Source: Phialocephala subalpina (lineage: Eukaryota > Ascomycota > Leotiomycetes > Helotiales > Mollisiaceae). From it: a DNA stretch of 64,000 nt. Positions 12,400-23,654 of the stretch are shown here, one piece after another (within the stretch, counting starts at the first letter, position 1; each line of letters begins with the position of its first letter). Made by a program: the position numbers and the translations under genes. The stretch spans positions 636,882-700,881 of the forward strand of contig FJOG01000011.1 in the NCBI GenBank assembly GCA_900073065.1, given 5' to 3'. The notes beneath the pieces were generated by a model that saw only the letters and a program-made list of their open reading frames with translations, was not told the DNA's origin and ran no database searches.

Positions 12400-13124
12400 T
12401 CTCGAAATGGCTTTGGAGAACGCCAAGATTAATATCCGCGCCAAAGTTTAAGGCAGCCGTAGTCCCGGAAGTCATTAATTTCGTCTACCTCCTCTTCGAG
12501 GAACAAGCAAACTTTCTATCACAAGCGTCCTTACTCGAGCAAGTAGGAGACTACAGAACCAGAGACAAAATTGCCTTAATGGTGGCTACCCGATTGCCGA
12601 GTGCGACATTACCTGAAGTGTGGCTTCTGTGGCTTAAAAACGAGCCATGAGGTGGAATTCAAGAAGCACGTCTGGCGTTGTGAGCCGGCGGATGCCATGA
12701 ACCGTGCTGATTCGTGAATGGAGGAAGTATAAATATCATATCAGGATTTGCGGCGGTGGTGTGTGCAAGCAGGAGGATGAGGATGAGAGTGAAGACGAAG
12801 AGTGAAGGGCTATTGTTCATGGGCTTTCTCACTTTGGACCACTCGGCCGTCTTCCTTGAGAGGCTTTAACCATCAACGGTAATAAGGAACGAGTCGTCTC
12901 TACAAGTCGCCGACTACTGGTGGCTTATTCCACATGATGGAAAGCAGCCTCTGTTCGAGGACCAGCAAATCGCCGCTCGACTTGATGGAGTTGTGCTAAC
13001 TGATGAAAGTGAAGACGGCTGGGTACTGGTAGCAAGAAGGGGATGGGGACTCTGGATGGTTGCAAATATGTATACCCAAGTTGTTGCCTTTGGGGCCCCG
13101 CAATATACAGCCATGCAAGAATAG
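12400..13124 (+). pseudogene. Degenerate gene with a C2HC-type zinc finger
   Basis: Three stretches read like coding sequence but lie in different frames without clean introns. At 12580-12717 the frame contains KCGFCG followed 12 residues later by HVWRC, a C-x2-C-x12-H-x3-C zinc finger. A one-base shift leads into 12700-12805, which carries a basic patch and an acidic DEDESEDEE tail. A third frame at 12870-13124 encodes a Trp-rich segment beginning DYWWLIPHDGK and ending at a stop. I infer a decayed gene, or one whose introns I cannot resolve. The family is not recognised beyond the finger. Nothing clear lies between 12083 and 12400. Confidence 0.4.
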
Positions 13125-13504
13125 TTTGTTTTTCCCTATGGCTTGGTGGCATCGGTGATAGATTTACCCCGCAATCAAAACAATCAGCTTTTTGACCTGC
13201 GAAACATCTCTCCTCGTTCTCACGCCATGCATCATTGACGGCGAGACAGTTCAAGAGAAGCGCCGGAGTTTTAATCGGTGAGACATTCACTCCAAAACCT
13301 CGAGTATTCGAGTCTTGGCTTAGGGTGTGCAGGTATCCGTTGAATTCACAGCCTTCACCTTCATTCCAACCCGCTCAGCTTCACAAAAGCAACTATCGAT
13401 CTCACGTGTGGCTTCTCCCAACCCTTACTTCATCAACCAGACGTCACCTCCTCAGTTACCGAACACAACACAACGACAAGGTTCACTCTCTTCACAACCT
13501 CAAC

Positions 13505-13959
13505 ATGACTGAATCTCCGCCGCGCAGCCCGCTCAAGCGCAAGAGGGGTAGCATCAAGGCAGAGTACGACAATGACCTCGCAGCCGTGATCTACCGATTC
13601 AAGAGAAACAAAACCTGCAACCCTCAAGCCAAGTTCACGCCTGGGAAGGACTACCTCGAGAAGGTCGATCCCAATCAATTGTGAGGGAGCCTACTGCACG
13701 AGGAAAGCACTTTCTAGATGCTAATCTTCTTCCAGGGCAATATGGGACAAGTACGATGAACGATGGGCTCCGGATTCAAGACCGAAGCCAGATGTAGGTC
13801 AAATTCTCTCACCAGAAGATCAACTACTGTCAGTGTTCATATCCGGTAGTCTCGTGTTGATAGCGAAATCTCATTGCATGCAGATTGAAATTCTGGCGCA
13901 AGCCGAAGGACTGTCAGCCAACGTGCCCATCATACGGATCGTGCGTCAAGAGGGACTAG
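13505..13959 (+). CDS. Small basic protein of unknown function
   Basis: The start ATG is followed by a proline/basic head (SPPRSPLKRKRG) that looks like a nuclear localisation signal. Exon 1 (13505-13680) splices through a GTGAGG donor to a segment beginning AIWDKYDERWAP. A second intron is uncertain. If a GTCAGT donor near 13828 joins the acceptor ending GCATGCAG, the protein ends after WRKPKDCQPTCPSYGSC, giving about 114 residues with a C-terminal Cys cluster. If not, another frame reads on to about 13990. I do not recognise the family. Acidic and aromatic residues in the middle suggest a folded segment. The exact 3' end is the weakest part of the call. Confidence 0.5.
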
Positions 13960-14393
13960 AAGGTGGAAGAAATGCTGATTGGAGAGGATGAGGAGGATCG
14001 CGTTCCATGTGGATGCCTCTTTGCCGTGAGTTTGGCGATGGTCCATCCTTCACTAACAGAGAAATGGGCAGAGCGTTGCGGAAACTGGGGTTGTCTGTTA
14101 TGAATGCCAAGCTTTGAGGATTAAATCACACCAAATAACGGTAGATGGCAAGAGGTCACAGTCGCAGGAAATTCTTATAGGATATGCACAGCTAATTTAC
14201 ATTCCCTACAAAAGGTTAAAACCTAAGAATGTGCTGAAAGAACAAACAAATGAACGAAAGCCGTATCATGCAACCCCGGGAGGTAGGGTCATACCATATT
14301 CAAGTCCTGGACATCAAATACGCCAATCACCGTGCCTGGACGGTGATTTCACTTTCCTCATTCTCATAGCCCCTAGTTCCTAATTATGCTATT
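13960..14393. other. Convergent intergenic region
   Basis: Lies between the small basic protein gene (+) and the mucin-like gene (-). A plus-strand open frame at 14114-14383 begins only with TTG and shows no domain. A Cys-rich stretch at about 13970-14115 could belong to an alternative 3' exon of the upstream gene, but this is undecided. Confidence 0.3.
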
Positions 14394-16392
14394 ATTGTCA
14401 CAGTAGTGAGTCCCTTATTTTGCGCCTGAACCGATGCACACGTCGCAGTTTTTGTCACAATTGGCTGTACATTTGTTGCGGAAGGACATCCAGGGAGGTA
14501 GTTGCCGTTGATATCAAGAGGTTCAAATCTGATTGTACCTCTAAGGCTGTATGATACAACTGGGATTGAGAAGTCTTGGACTGCTTGTTTGCAGGTTTGT
14601 TTGCCACTGACAATACATTAGTAGGAGTACCAGGCTCAATTGGAAGTTTGGATGGAACTCACGTGGTGCCGGTTGTACAGTCAAGGGCATAGTAACCGAA
14701 GTTTGTGTAATTTGTCGACGCTTCGAGCGTTGGCATATTCCCAGATGTTCTGTTTTTCTCATTAGTATTGTCTGATTGATAGGACGGCTAGACTTACGCA
14801 GGAACTGCATTGCACCAGGACCATTCTGAAATCCAGAGCCAAGAAGACCCATCCGTGATGACTCTCACAAGTCCATCATCGTCACAATACATGTCATTCA
14901 TGCCATTATAAATGACTTCGTTGTAGGGCGTGTTTGGACACTTGAATGTTCCGCCATTGTAGGAGATGCTGAGAGACACGCCGCCACTACCCGAGACGAA
15001 ATTGCTGATGACAAACTCGGATGGGATTGGGCATGAACCGGCCCATGGATTTACACCCTGGGTGGGCTCGGCACCTAGTCCTGCTACATTGTGTGTTAGC
15101 CTGCTAGCTTCGGGAAGTTTCAGAGGTGATTAAATACATTGAGCTGTCGCTGTCGATGCCGGAGGAGCGACGTAAGTCTGATAAATATAGGTAGTCGAGG
15201 TCTGCTGGCTCGGCGAGACGTATGTGGTGACAGTTTCGTAATAAGTTTGGCTATTCGAGTTTGAATCCGGATACACGTAGACAGTGGTGTAGATCACTGG
15301 ATCTGGTGCGTAGGTGATCGGTCTAACGGACGGAGGTTTCAGTAATTGCTCTTTAAAGGATATCTTAGGAAGCCATCTCTGGAGAAATAGAATAGGAATT
15401 TCTAAAATAGGCAAGGGTGGTATCCCGCTGTTCGTACGGTGGAGGTGCGTAGTATGTTGGCTGAACGTCTGAAGATCACTTAGTATTTTTCCTTGGGACT
15501 AGCCGGGTAGCTCTGGTCTTACAGATTGGCTGATAATAGGTTGTGCGGTTCCCAACGCTTATATAGATCGTTGTGTAACCGTTTTCAGATCGATGATGGG
15601 TTCGGTGTTCTGGAGGTGGGGCTGGATTGTAAACTGATGTGTCTTTTAAATGATTAGACTTCGAGTGCTTCGTGCTCATGATACTTGCAATTCATAGCAT
15701 AGAGGAAGGGTATTAGGCTTACATGTGGTATAAGGAGGTGTGTAAGTCTGTATTGGGGGTGAATATGAAGTTACAGGCGGCGTGTAATGAGGCTCAGTAT
15801 GAGTAGGCTCTCGGGACGTGTAGCTCTGACTTTGGCGTGGATTTGTGCGAGTGTCAGTGTAACTGAATGGCTGAGTTGACGCCGTAAAGGTTTCCCTTGA
15901 TGTTTCTCTAGAATGTTCAGGAGTGCTTTGAGGTTCCGTGCTAGTTGGTGCCGTGAATGTTTCCCTGGATGTTTCCCTAGAATGCTCAGGAGTGCTTTGA
16001 GGTCGTTGCGTGCTCTGGGGACGGTCTGTAGATCGCTCAGTAGGCCTCTCCGTAGGCCGCTCTGTACTTTGGGGTCGCTGTGTGCTTTGGGGGCGCTCCG
16101 TGCTCTGGGGTCGTTGAGTGCTCTGAGGGCGCTCGGTAGGTCGTTGTGTCTCACGTTGCGTTGCCGGAGCGGTGTGACGCTGGGTTTGCCTATGCTCGCT
16201 TTGGGGATGAGTTGCTGGCGCTTGAGTTCTAGCAGATTCGGTCGCGATATCCTCGACATCTCGTCTAAGCAGATCGGCGATTGCTTCAAGATCATGGGAC
16301 CCTAAGTTGCGCTCCGGAGTACGAATATGCGGGTGGTAGATTACCAATGCAGCCAGCACAGCTAACGCCGATAATATTGATGGAAATCTCAT
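14394..16392 (-). CDS. Secreted Ser/Thr/Pro-rich mucin-like repeat protein
   Basis: The first exon (15723-16392) encodes a signal peptide (MRFPSILSALAVLAALVIY) followed by a long, presumably O-glycosylated region of RPQSTQ/RPQSTE/RPTE units and two copies of a 17-residue block QSTPEHSRETSRETFTA. Exon 2 (15523-15642) adds Tyr/Thr-rich sequence. Further exons carry TTYVSPSQQTSTTYIYQTYV. A C-terminal Cys-containing domain starts near GLGAEPTQGVNPWAGSCPIP (about minus base 15060), includes SSWLWISEWSWCNA, and ends at the stop at 14394-14396 after TTVTIIA. Four splice junctions are clear; the junction between about 15415 and 15480 is not resolved and may hide a lesion. The cell wall or the outside is the expected location. 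The start lies 132 bp from the assembly gap, so the promoter is partly missing. The exact function is unknown. Confidence 0.75.
15890..16170 (-). repeat. Coding tandem repeats in the mucin-like gene
   Basis: Two repeat layers lie inside exon 1. From about 16010 to 16160 are 12-18 bp degenerate units encoding RPQST plus Q or E, and RPTE. From about 15890 to 16020 is a direct duplication of a segment encoding QSTPEHSRETSRETFTA. The units are in frame and so can change copy number without breaking the gene. Confidence 0.85.
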
Positions 16393-16524
16393 TGTAACCT
16401 TTGGGTTAAAGGAGAGCTGGTATCAAGAGAATATTCAAAGATCGATTGCGCTCCACTTGGTCAAGGCCTGGAAAGATGATGCTATATATAATTTTCACTT
16501 TGGCAAATTGTCTTCGCCGGCTGT

Positions 16525-17272
16525 NNNNNNNNNNNNNNNNNNNNNNNNNNNNNNNNNNNNNNNNNNNNNNNNNNNNNNNNNNNNNNNNNNNNNNNNNNNN
16601 NNNNNNNNNNNNNNNNNNNNNNNNNNNNNNNNNNNNNNNNNNNNNNNNNNNNNNNNNNNNNNNNNNNNNNNNNNNNNNNNNNNNNNNNNNNNNNNNNNNN
16701 NNNNNNNNNNNNNNNNNNNNNNNNNNNNNNNNNNNNNNNNNNNNNNNNNNNNNNNNNNNNNNNNNNNNNNNNNNNNNNNNNNNNNNNNNNNNNNNNNNNN
16801 NNNNNNNNNNNNNNNNNNNNNNNNNNNNNNNNNNNNNNNNNNNNNNNNNNNNNNNNNNNNNNNNNNNNNNNNNNNNNNNNNNNNNNNNNNNNNNNNNNNN
16901 NNNNNNNNNNNNNNNNNNNNNNNNNNNNNNNNNNNNNNNNNNNNNNNNNNNNNNNNNNNNNNNNNNNNNNNNNNNNNNNNNNNNNNNNNNNNNNNNNNNN
17001 NNNNNNNNNNNNNNNNNNNNNNNNNNNNNNNNNNNNNNNNNNNNNNNNNNNNNNNNNNNNNNNNNNNNNNNNNNNNNNNNNNNNNNNNNNNNNNNNNNNN
17101 NNNNNNNNNNNNNNNNNNNNNNNNNNNNNNNNNNNNNNNNNNNNNNNNNNNNNNNNNNNNNNNNNNNNNNNNNNNNNNNNNNNNNNNNNNNNNNNNNNNN
17201 NNNNNNNNNNNNNNNNNNNNNNNNNNNNNNNNNNNNNNNNNNNNNNNNNNNNNNNNNNNNNNNNNNNNNNNN
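16525..17272. other. Assembly gap (748 N)
   Basis: An uninterrupted run of N. Nothing can be said about it. It removes part of the mucin-like gene's upstream region, and open frames drawn across it are artefacts. Confidence 1.
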
Positions 17273-18769
17273 GGGGAAAGCATTTGACATCCATGGCATT
17301 CCGTATACCTGGTGCTTAGAGTCCGAATTAAGATCTCTCGATTTTCGGACGAGCTGGCTGTTTCCCCGCACTAGCCAAATTGACGATAAACAAAAGAGGC
17401 GAGAAAACACTTTAAGCTTCAAAGCAACTTTATCCAAACCACTGGAACGCTCTAAAAATAGAACTATTTAGGTATGACGCTCCCTATCGGCACTTCAAAA
17501 GCTCACTTGAGCAGTTATGTGGAGCCGATATCATCAGTCCGACTTCCACGCGTCGTGCAATTGTCACGGACGTGTGTCCAGAACTAGCATACGAGCCTCT
17601 CATATATCAAACGAGAAAGTTATGGGCAAGAAATTCGGATGGAACCACGGTGATGGAAAGACATTGAGATCGGATGAAGTGTTGATCAAGCTTTTCGGAA
17701 AAATGGCACGTTTTGTGCTCAAGTGATATAAATAGCTGCTCAGCTTGCAGGCTAATGAGAAATTTCCTCATTCTGCCCATAGGTACAGGCTAACTTCCTA
17801 CGACGAAATTTTGAAAGCGGCTGGTAAAACGATCCGATATTGAGCATTCGTAGTAAAATATATTGAAGAACCTTGAAAGGCCCACGTGATACCCAGCCCC
17901 TTTTTCCCCCGAGTTTTTTTTTTCACGGCCGACAGGTCTTTCCGCAATTGTCTTTCACTGTATCCTTAGCCGTGATTCAAAGCTGTAGGCTCTTACGATC
18001 GTGCATTCCTCGACTGTAAATCTGGCAGGAATCTGGTCCTAGTGGCTTTGCGCCTACGATCTGAGTTGTCCGAAGATTCAAAGTCCAATCTGGAATCTAC
18101 TTTTTCAAGCTGAAGTGCTGCAATGTCTTACTGAATATTTCTTCCCTTTGTTGGTGGCTTTCTCGTCACTCTGCGGAAAGAGACCCTTTCACGCGGAGTA
18201 CAATTTATGAGCCAAAGTTACACAGAGATTTCTAGGCACCGCGAACAGCCTTTGATGAAGTATCTTGCCGAGGCTTTGAGGTGTGTTTCAAACAAGCTAT
18301 TTATTATTGCAGTTGTAATTTGGGCAAAATTGTTTACGGCTCCCAGAATGCTCAGCGCGGCTTACGTTGTTTTCTGTATTGATACTCTGCTCTTTTCAAG
18401 TTCGGTCATTCTACTGCATAGACGCATTGACATAATTCCTCATTTCGAGGTACTTTATAAGCAGAGTCGTTCCCATCGAGATTCTAGTTGGCTGATCAGC
18501 ACCTTGACCGATCCGAATGTTCGCCCTCGATAATTGCGTAAGCACTTGCCAAGCACGTGTCTCGCCAAGTCTTTCTCATAGCTTGTTCATAAATTCTCCG
18601 TCCGGAAGCCACACATAAGAAGCTAGGGAAAAGACCTTCGGCATGGAACTTGGGTTTGATATCCAAGCTCCAGGTTTAACTGAGAAGGAGAATTATCACC
18701 ACACTCTTGGACTGAACACGGCTGCTAAGGTTACCTACCCCACTTTTGGCCTCAGCTCAGCACTTTATC
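17273..18769. other. Intergenic, no supported gene
   Basis: Sequence between the gap and the GFA gene. A 108-codon frame at 18207-18533 has two hydrophobic stretches but no family resemblance, poor start context and no supporting splice signals. A frame at 18643-18849 overlaps the GFA start in another phase. A run of nine T lies near 17920. Confidence 0.4.
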
Positions 18770-19933
18770 ATGGCTTCCACATCCTTAGCACATCTTGCAT
18801 GCCTCTGCGGTACTATAATAACACCTGGCACTCTACTCAAAGACCCTGAAGTCCCAGTTGGCGTGGGAATATGCCATTGCAACCCATGCCGCCAAACAAC
18901 GGGCTCGCTGGGCGTCTCATTTCTTCACCTAAAATCATCTCCAGCCGAGGACACACTGTCAAAATTGACACCTTACCACAGCTCTGACATCGTCACACGA
19001 TATTTCTGTTCGACATGTGGCTGTCACTGCTTTCTGTTCCATCGTCAATGGAACCAGTGGTACTGTCTCGGTGGAATCATCGAACCCGGATCCACGTCTC
19101 TACCGAGCAACACCTCATAGCCTCAAGATACTGTCAAAGTAAACCTTCACAAATACGTCCTCGATACCATCGACGGTGGATTAACTCCTCTTATGCTCAA
19201 TCTTGATGATCGTCAAATTCCGACTTGGTCCGCCGCTTCGCAACAAAGCTCGAATATCCCACATGATACCATTCTCTCGCTCCCTAGGGATTCACTTAAA
19301 ACCCTCTCACCACCGAAGGAGGACTCCTATCTCCAAGCCAAGTGCCATTGTGGTGGAGTGTCACTTTTGGTCAAGCGCTCTAACTACACGTCCAACATCA
19401 CTGCTGATCTCCCAGCTCGCTACATTCCATCGGATCCGGCAAAATGGCTATCATATTTCTGCGCCTGTCGCTCCTGCCGGCTCTCTTTCGGTGTCTCTCT
19501 GACACCATGGCTACTGGTTCTCCCCGACCATGTCTTTAACGCTAATTTTCCAACTGCCTCAGACAACACCTCTTCCGGCAACTCCGACGCGAACCTGACA
19601 ACTGTGACCTTTGGCCGTCTTGCCACGGAACCAGGAGCGAACACTGGCTTGACGTTGAAGCATCGTTGGTCGTCGCCAGATACAGTTCGGAGCTTTTGTG
19701 GGAAGTGCGGGGCAACAATCTCGTATTGGTGTGAAAAGAGGCCAGACGAGCTGGACTTGGCAGTTGGGATCTTGAGAGCGGAGGAGGGAAGTATGGCGAG
19801 AAGGTGGTTAGAGTGGAAATGGGGACAATGTAGCTCAACTGAAGAGAGCATTGATAGGGAAATATGTGATTCTTGGGTCGGAAGTACCGAGGTGATGGAA
19901 ACGACAGAGGTTGACAGGAGTGGGAATAGGTAG
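18770..19933 (+). pseudogene. Tandem GFA/CENP-V-domain protein interrupted by one TAG
   Basis: Two glutathione-dependent formaldehyde-activating (GFA)-type zinc domains lie in one reading frame. Domain 1 (from ATG 18770) has ACLCG, CHCNPC and FCSTCG. Domain 2 has KCHCGG, FCACRSC and FCGKCG. These are the paired Cys motifs that bind the structural and catalytic zinc ions in this family; activity is unknown for most fungal members. The frame is open throughout except for a single TAG at 19118-19120, in the linker between the domains. Translated through it, the protein would be 387 positions long. No intron of a plausible length removes the stop and keeps the frame. It may be a recent nonsense mutation (for example CAG to TAG), an error, or a gene now making only the first domain. 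A good ATG for a separate second protein exists at 19193. Confidence 0.8.
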
Positions 19934-20131
19934 TGTAGGCCAGTATCAATTGCCTAGGGCATGCGTGCTCAATTTCAATGTTATCTATGACTCAGGTACG
20001 TACCATACTATTTGAATGTTTTATTTTGCTAATTGCAGCGCTCGAATTCCAAGATATCAATTTCAGAACAACTAACGGTGTTTTCCTTGGTGCTGAATAA
20101 CCATCTCAAAATTCTCATATCTATACACTGC

Positions 20132-21192
20132 TCATTCCTCAAAGCTTCTCCTACCCCAGAAATTATCAACCTCTCGGACATCCGGTAGTCGCCATAAGCC
20201 TGAGAAATTTTCTAGATCGACATCCAAGGTGAACCCAAACTTCCATTTTGCGCCATCATACCTGGAACATCGGTCCCAGCTATCGACAGTCCATTCATCT
20301 CGAACACATCTGCTATTCTTTGACGGCATGAGAATGCGATTTAGAAATTTATCCCTCTCAAGATTGTTCTTTCACCAGCGGCCTAATTTCTCCAATATCT
20401 CGACAATGTCAAGATCTAGCGTCTTAAGAATCAAAGGCGTGGTAGATTGTAGCCAAGCTGCAAGTCGCCTACTAGTGAAGTAAGACGTGCAAAGTCCAGT
20501 CCAAGACATGGGAATTGACGGTGACCATCTGCGTCTTTCCGTTCAATAGCCTTTGCGACTGCTAGCCAAGCTACATGATGGCCTCCTCCGCCTTCTCCTT
20601 CCAGCTTCTGTCTGCATCCCTTCTCACATCTACAAGTGTAGATGTCGAACATTGCATGAAGCATCTCGTGGACCAAGGTGTCAAGACGATCCTGAATTCG
20701 TTTCCATGATCCTTTTTCTTGACGAAGCACCCTACGGTCATCTTCGATAGCAATCGACAACGTGCACATGACCTTTTCTGGCTGAAATCTTGGATCGCGT
20801 CCTTCCTTCGGAAAGGAAGGTTCACAACGGCCAATGAGACCTGACTCCAGGAAGCGCTTTTGCAAAGTCCCAGCTCTGATGAGGACAAGTTTGCAATACC
20901 CTGTGAGGAGGCCATTAAAATACATATCGTTGAACAAGTCGAAGAATTCAGTTAGATCTTCGATGTTGTCAACATTCCCAAGTTTCCACGATCCTTGGTA
21001 CTTGAAGCGCTCGAGTGCTTGCTTTTCTCGAGGCGGTAATTTGTCTTCGGGGTAGTAGCGGCCAGGGTGTAGATGCGCTATCATTGCTGTAGTGATCGCC
21101 TCCCGACTGTATGATAGCGACTTCAACCTTCCAAGTTCGAAATCCCCTCTCGGTATGGATGGCGGATCATGGAAATTCTTTGCTGAGGTCAT
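20132..21192 (-). pseudogene. SprT-like metallopeptidase paralog, copy A (late frameshift)
   Basis: The first of six head-to-tail copies. The family layout is a conserved N-terminal DFELGRLKSLSYS motif, a SprT-like core with FNDMYFNGLLTGYCKL, then the zinc site HEMLHAMFDIY, a CxC..GC cysteine group, and GGHHVAW supplying the likely third ligand, followed by an AIE helix. All catalytic features are intact in copy A. After the family motif LGYNLP (about 20440) a frameshift occurs. The rest of the family sequence continues in another frame with a TGA at 20372-20374, down to the C-terminal signature RCVRDEWTVDSWDR and a stop at 20132. The main frame would still make a protein of about 253 residues with a complete active site, so it may be a truncated but active gene. 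I started at ATG 21192 by alignment with the other copies. Confidence 0.75.
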
Positions 21193-21330
21193 CGTGAGCG
21201 ATTTTTGGGTTTGCATTCCCGAACTGCTGCTGATGTATTACTATTGTCCTGGAGTTCGAGGTGCATTTATGTTTCGATAACTTCCCAGTAGTAGCTCTGT
21301 GAATCATGGCCTCAACAGAGTCATCAATTC

Positions 21331-21918
21331 CAGTGTAATAAATGAGTAGAATAAAATAGAGTCCGGGGTCATACTCAAACTCTACTCAAGTAATTTTTCT
21401 TGTACTCTAACTCTACTTTACTCTACTTTACTCTACTCTACTTTACTCTACTCTACTTTACTCTACTCTACTTTACTCTACTCTACTTTACTCTACTCTA
21501 CTTTACTCTACTCTACTTAAAGTATTCTAAAGTCGACTCGAGTCAATTAAGTACTACGTAACTCTATTTTTACTCTAAGGATTTATAGCCTTTTAATTAC
21601 AAAAAAAACATATAATAAAATCTCAAAAATAAGTAATTATAAAATATAAATTTTAAAAGTATAAATGCGATTTAAATTAAAAATTAAAAAGAAACTAAAA
21701 CTTTACGTAAGTAAAAAATGCCCTTTTTCCTACTTTCCCTTCTTATATATATCGCTTTTAGGCTTAACTTCTCCTTACGTGCGTACTCTAGAGTCTTAGA
21801 GTCTAGTACTTAGACTTTATTCTAGAATCCGATTAAATCTCGTACTTAGACTCTATTTTACTCTACTCATAGTATTCTAGAGTATACTCGAGTCAATAGA
21901 GTAATTTTTGACACACTA
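21331..21918. mobile_element. Degraded hAT-like MITE, AT-rich
   Basis: A 588-bp non-coding element between SprT-like copies A and B. The left end begins CAGTGT and the right end read in reverse begins TAGTGT. The flanks are ATCAATTC (21323-21330) and ATCAATTT (21919-21926), an 8-bp target duplication with one C/T difference. The interior is strongly AT-rich and contains the CTCTACTTTACTCTA tandem array. The inverted repeats are weak beyond the first bases, so I am less sure of this element than of the ones at 4850 and 27066. Confidence 0.55.
21410..21520. repeat. 15-bp tandem repeat CTCTACTTTACTCTA
   Basis: Several consecutive copies of a 15-bp unit, itself built from ACTCT pentamers, inside the AT-rich element. 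Shorter ACTCTA/TAGAGT motifs are scattered to 21900. It is non-coding. Confidence 0.85.
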
Positions 21919-22147
21919 ATCAATTTAGTTATGCGCAAATATATGTATAGCCCTGAGAAGTAAATAGCTGCATAGCTCTATAGTCTTACCAAGATATTAT
22001 CCTCAAATAATATCGGTGTCACGTGTATTTTTATTCCATACAGAGGACTTCGAAAAGACTGCCATACTTTTCAGGTTTTCCTAAAGTCTGACTACAAAAA
22101 GCATCTCACGTGTAATCGTATTTTCTCATTTGCACACAAAACGTTTC

Positions 22148-23178
22148 TCAAACTCCATCCGCCTGATACATTCTGATTGATCTGGAGCCGAGTATCTGGG
22201 CTTGTCCCATGACTTGTATTCTTCTGGCGTTTTTGTACTTCTGTATCCAATTAGATCTATCGAAGCCAGAACTGCGATCCCAGCTGTCCACTGTACACTG
22301 ATTGCGAATGCAGCTGTTGCCGGCCCTCATTGGTGCATATATTGATTTATCTTTTGATATTGCCTCCTCTTTTGCCGCTCTGTATCCTTTGAGTTTTCTG
22401 AACAGCAGCTCAAAATCAAGATGAAGTGGACGAAGAGTAGCCTCATTCGGTAGTGAGTATCCAACTACCATATCAGCAGCCAAGCTTTGCTCCCGTCTAA
22501 GTTCAAATCCCAAATCGAACAAGTTGGAGCGGCGCCTGCTGGCTGGTTCCAAAGTGTGGGCTGCTGCTTGTCAAAAGGATGATGCCCACCACTATTTTCC
22601 CTCTCCATTCTCTGACGGCAGCCGTTATCGCATTGGCATCGGTAGACGTCAAATATGGCATGTAGCATCTCGTGGAGAATGATCTCGTGGTAAGATTTAA
22701 TCGCGTCATAAATGAACATATTCCCAGGTTGCTGGCGCACTGATATGATGATATGCGGCTTCTCAAGCTTATAGCGAATGTCGCATTCTCTTCCAGGTTG
22801 GAAGGGATTGCAATATCCGTCTATCACGACACCATGTCGTTTCACCAGGTCTTTTGCTTCTACGAGCTCCATTGTGCGGTATCCAGTCAAGAGTCCGTTG
22901 AAATAACCTTCATTAAAGATATCGAGATAGTTTTTGATGTCCTCAATGTTATGAGGATCTCCCAGATTCAAGGTACCATGGCGCCTAAAACGTTGTACTG
23001 CCTTTTGTTCACGCGGTGCTAGCTCCTCCAATTTGCAAAATTGGGTACAGTAAGGATTGAACTCGCGAATTTCTGCAGCTATAGCTTCGAGACTGTAGGA
23101 AAGTGGCTTCATTCGTCCCAGCTCGAAGCCTTCTTCGGAGATAGGTAGGGGAACATGGAGTTCATACGAGCCTTCCAT
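22148..23178 (-). pseudogene. SprT-like metallopeptidase paralog, copy B (broken at third zinc ligand)
   Basis: The start MEGSYELHVPLP leads into the family motif GFELGRMKPLSYS. The core FNEGYFNGLLTGY and the intact site HEMLHAIFDVYRC are followed by GGHH. Directly after these histidines the frame shifts. In the family frame the expected Trp codon of the H-x-AWQ motif is TGA (22571-22573). The rest of the family then follows in that frame: AADMVVGYSLP, then SCIRNQCTVDSWDRSSGFDR, to a stop at 22148. The wrong frame stops at 22465. One deleted base plus TGG to TGA explains this. The protein would lack the AIE helix and C-terminal third, so it is probably inactive. Confidence 0.8.
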
Positions 23179-23654
23179 CTTTCTTGTTTCTTAGATGTGG
23201 TTGTGAAATTTGGACACAGAACTTGAGAGTGTCAAATACTTCGCACCAAGAACTCTCATTTCTGTACCTATTGGTGATACATTCACAGACACTGGCGCTC
23301 TCGATGGATCACGGGCTTGGCAGCTTGCCTCCGATTCATTCTTCACTGACATATCATGCTACGGATTCACGTTTTCATGGTATCGATTCAAGATATTCTG
23401 TAGTTGCAGAATGACTCAAATATGGGTTCCACTCGTTGCCGACTAATTTACCTGCCTTTCAAGGCGTTCTTGGATGTTGCAGCTCAACGAACAAGGAGGC
23501 AACGAGAAAGGGGTAGCGAGCTCAAACTCATGCACATGCTTGTGGCCCCTTTCGTTACTGAAGAAGACTGGGCGATTACTCAGCCTTCGACTAAGATAAT
23601 TTTGAATATCCCGCTATGCTACTGTATATGGGCCATAGGAGAAGAAACGTTTCC

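Noticed and set aside
14114..14383. 89-codon plus frame downstream of the small basic protein
   Set aside because: It lacks an ATG start and lies in the convergent 3' region of two genes.
15890..16170. Regularly spaced repeats that could suggest a CRISPR array
   Set aside because: Units are 12-18 bp, contiguous, degenerate and in coding frame of a secreted protein in a eukaryote.
16406..17471. Long open frames of about 260-340 codons on both strands
   Set aside because: They consist almost entirely of unknown residues because they cross the N gap.
18207..18533. 108-codon plus frame with two hydrophobic stretches
   Set aside because: No family resemblance or splice support; the flanks look intergenic.
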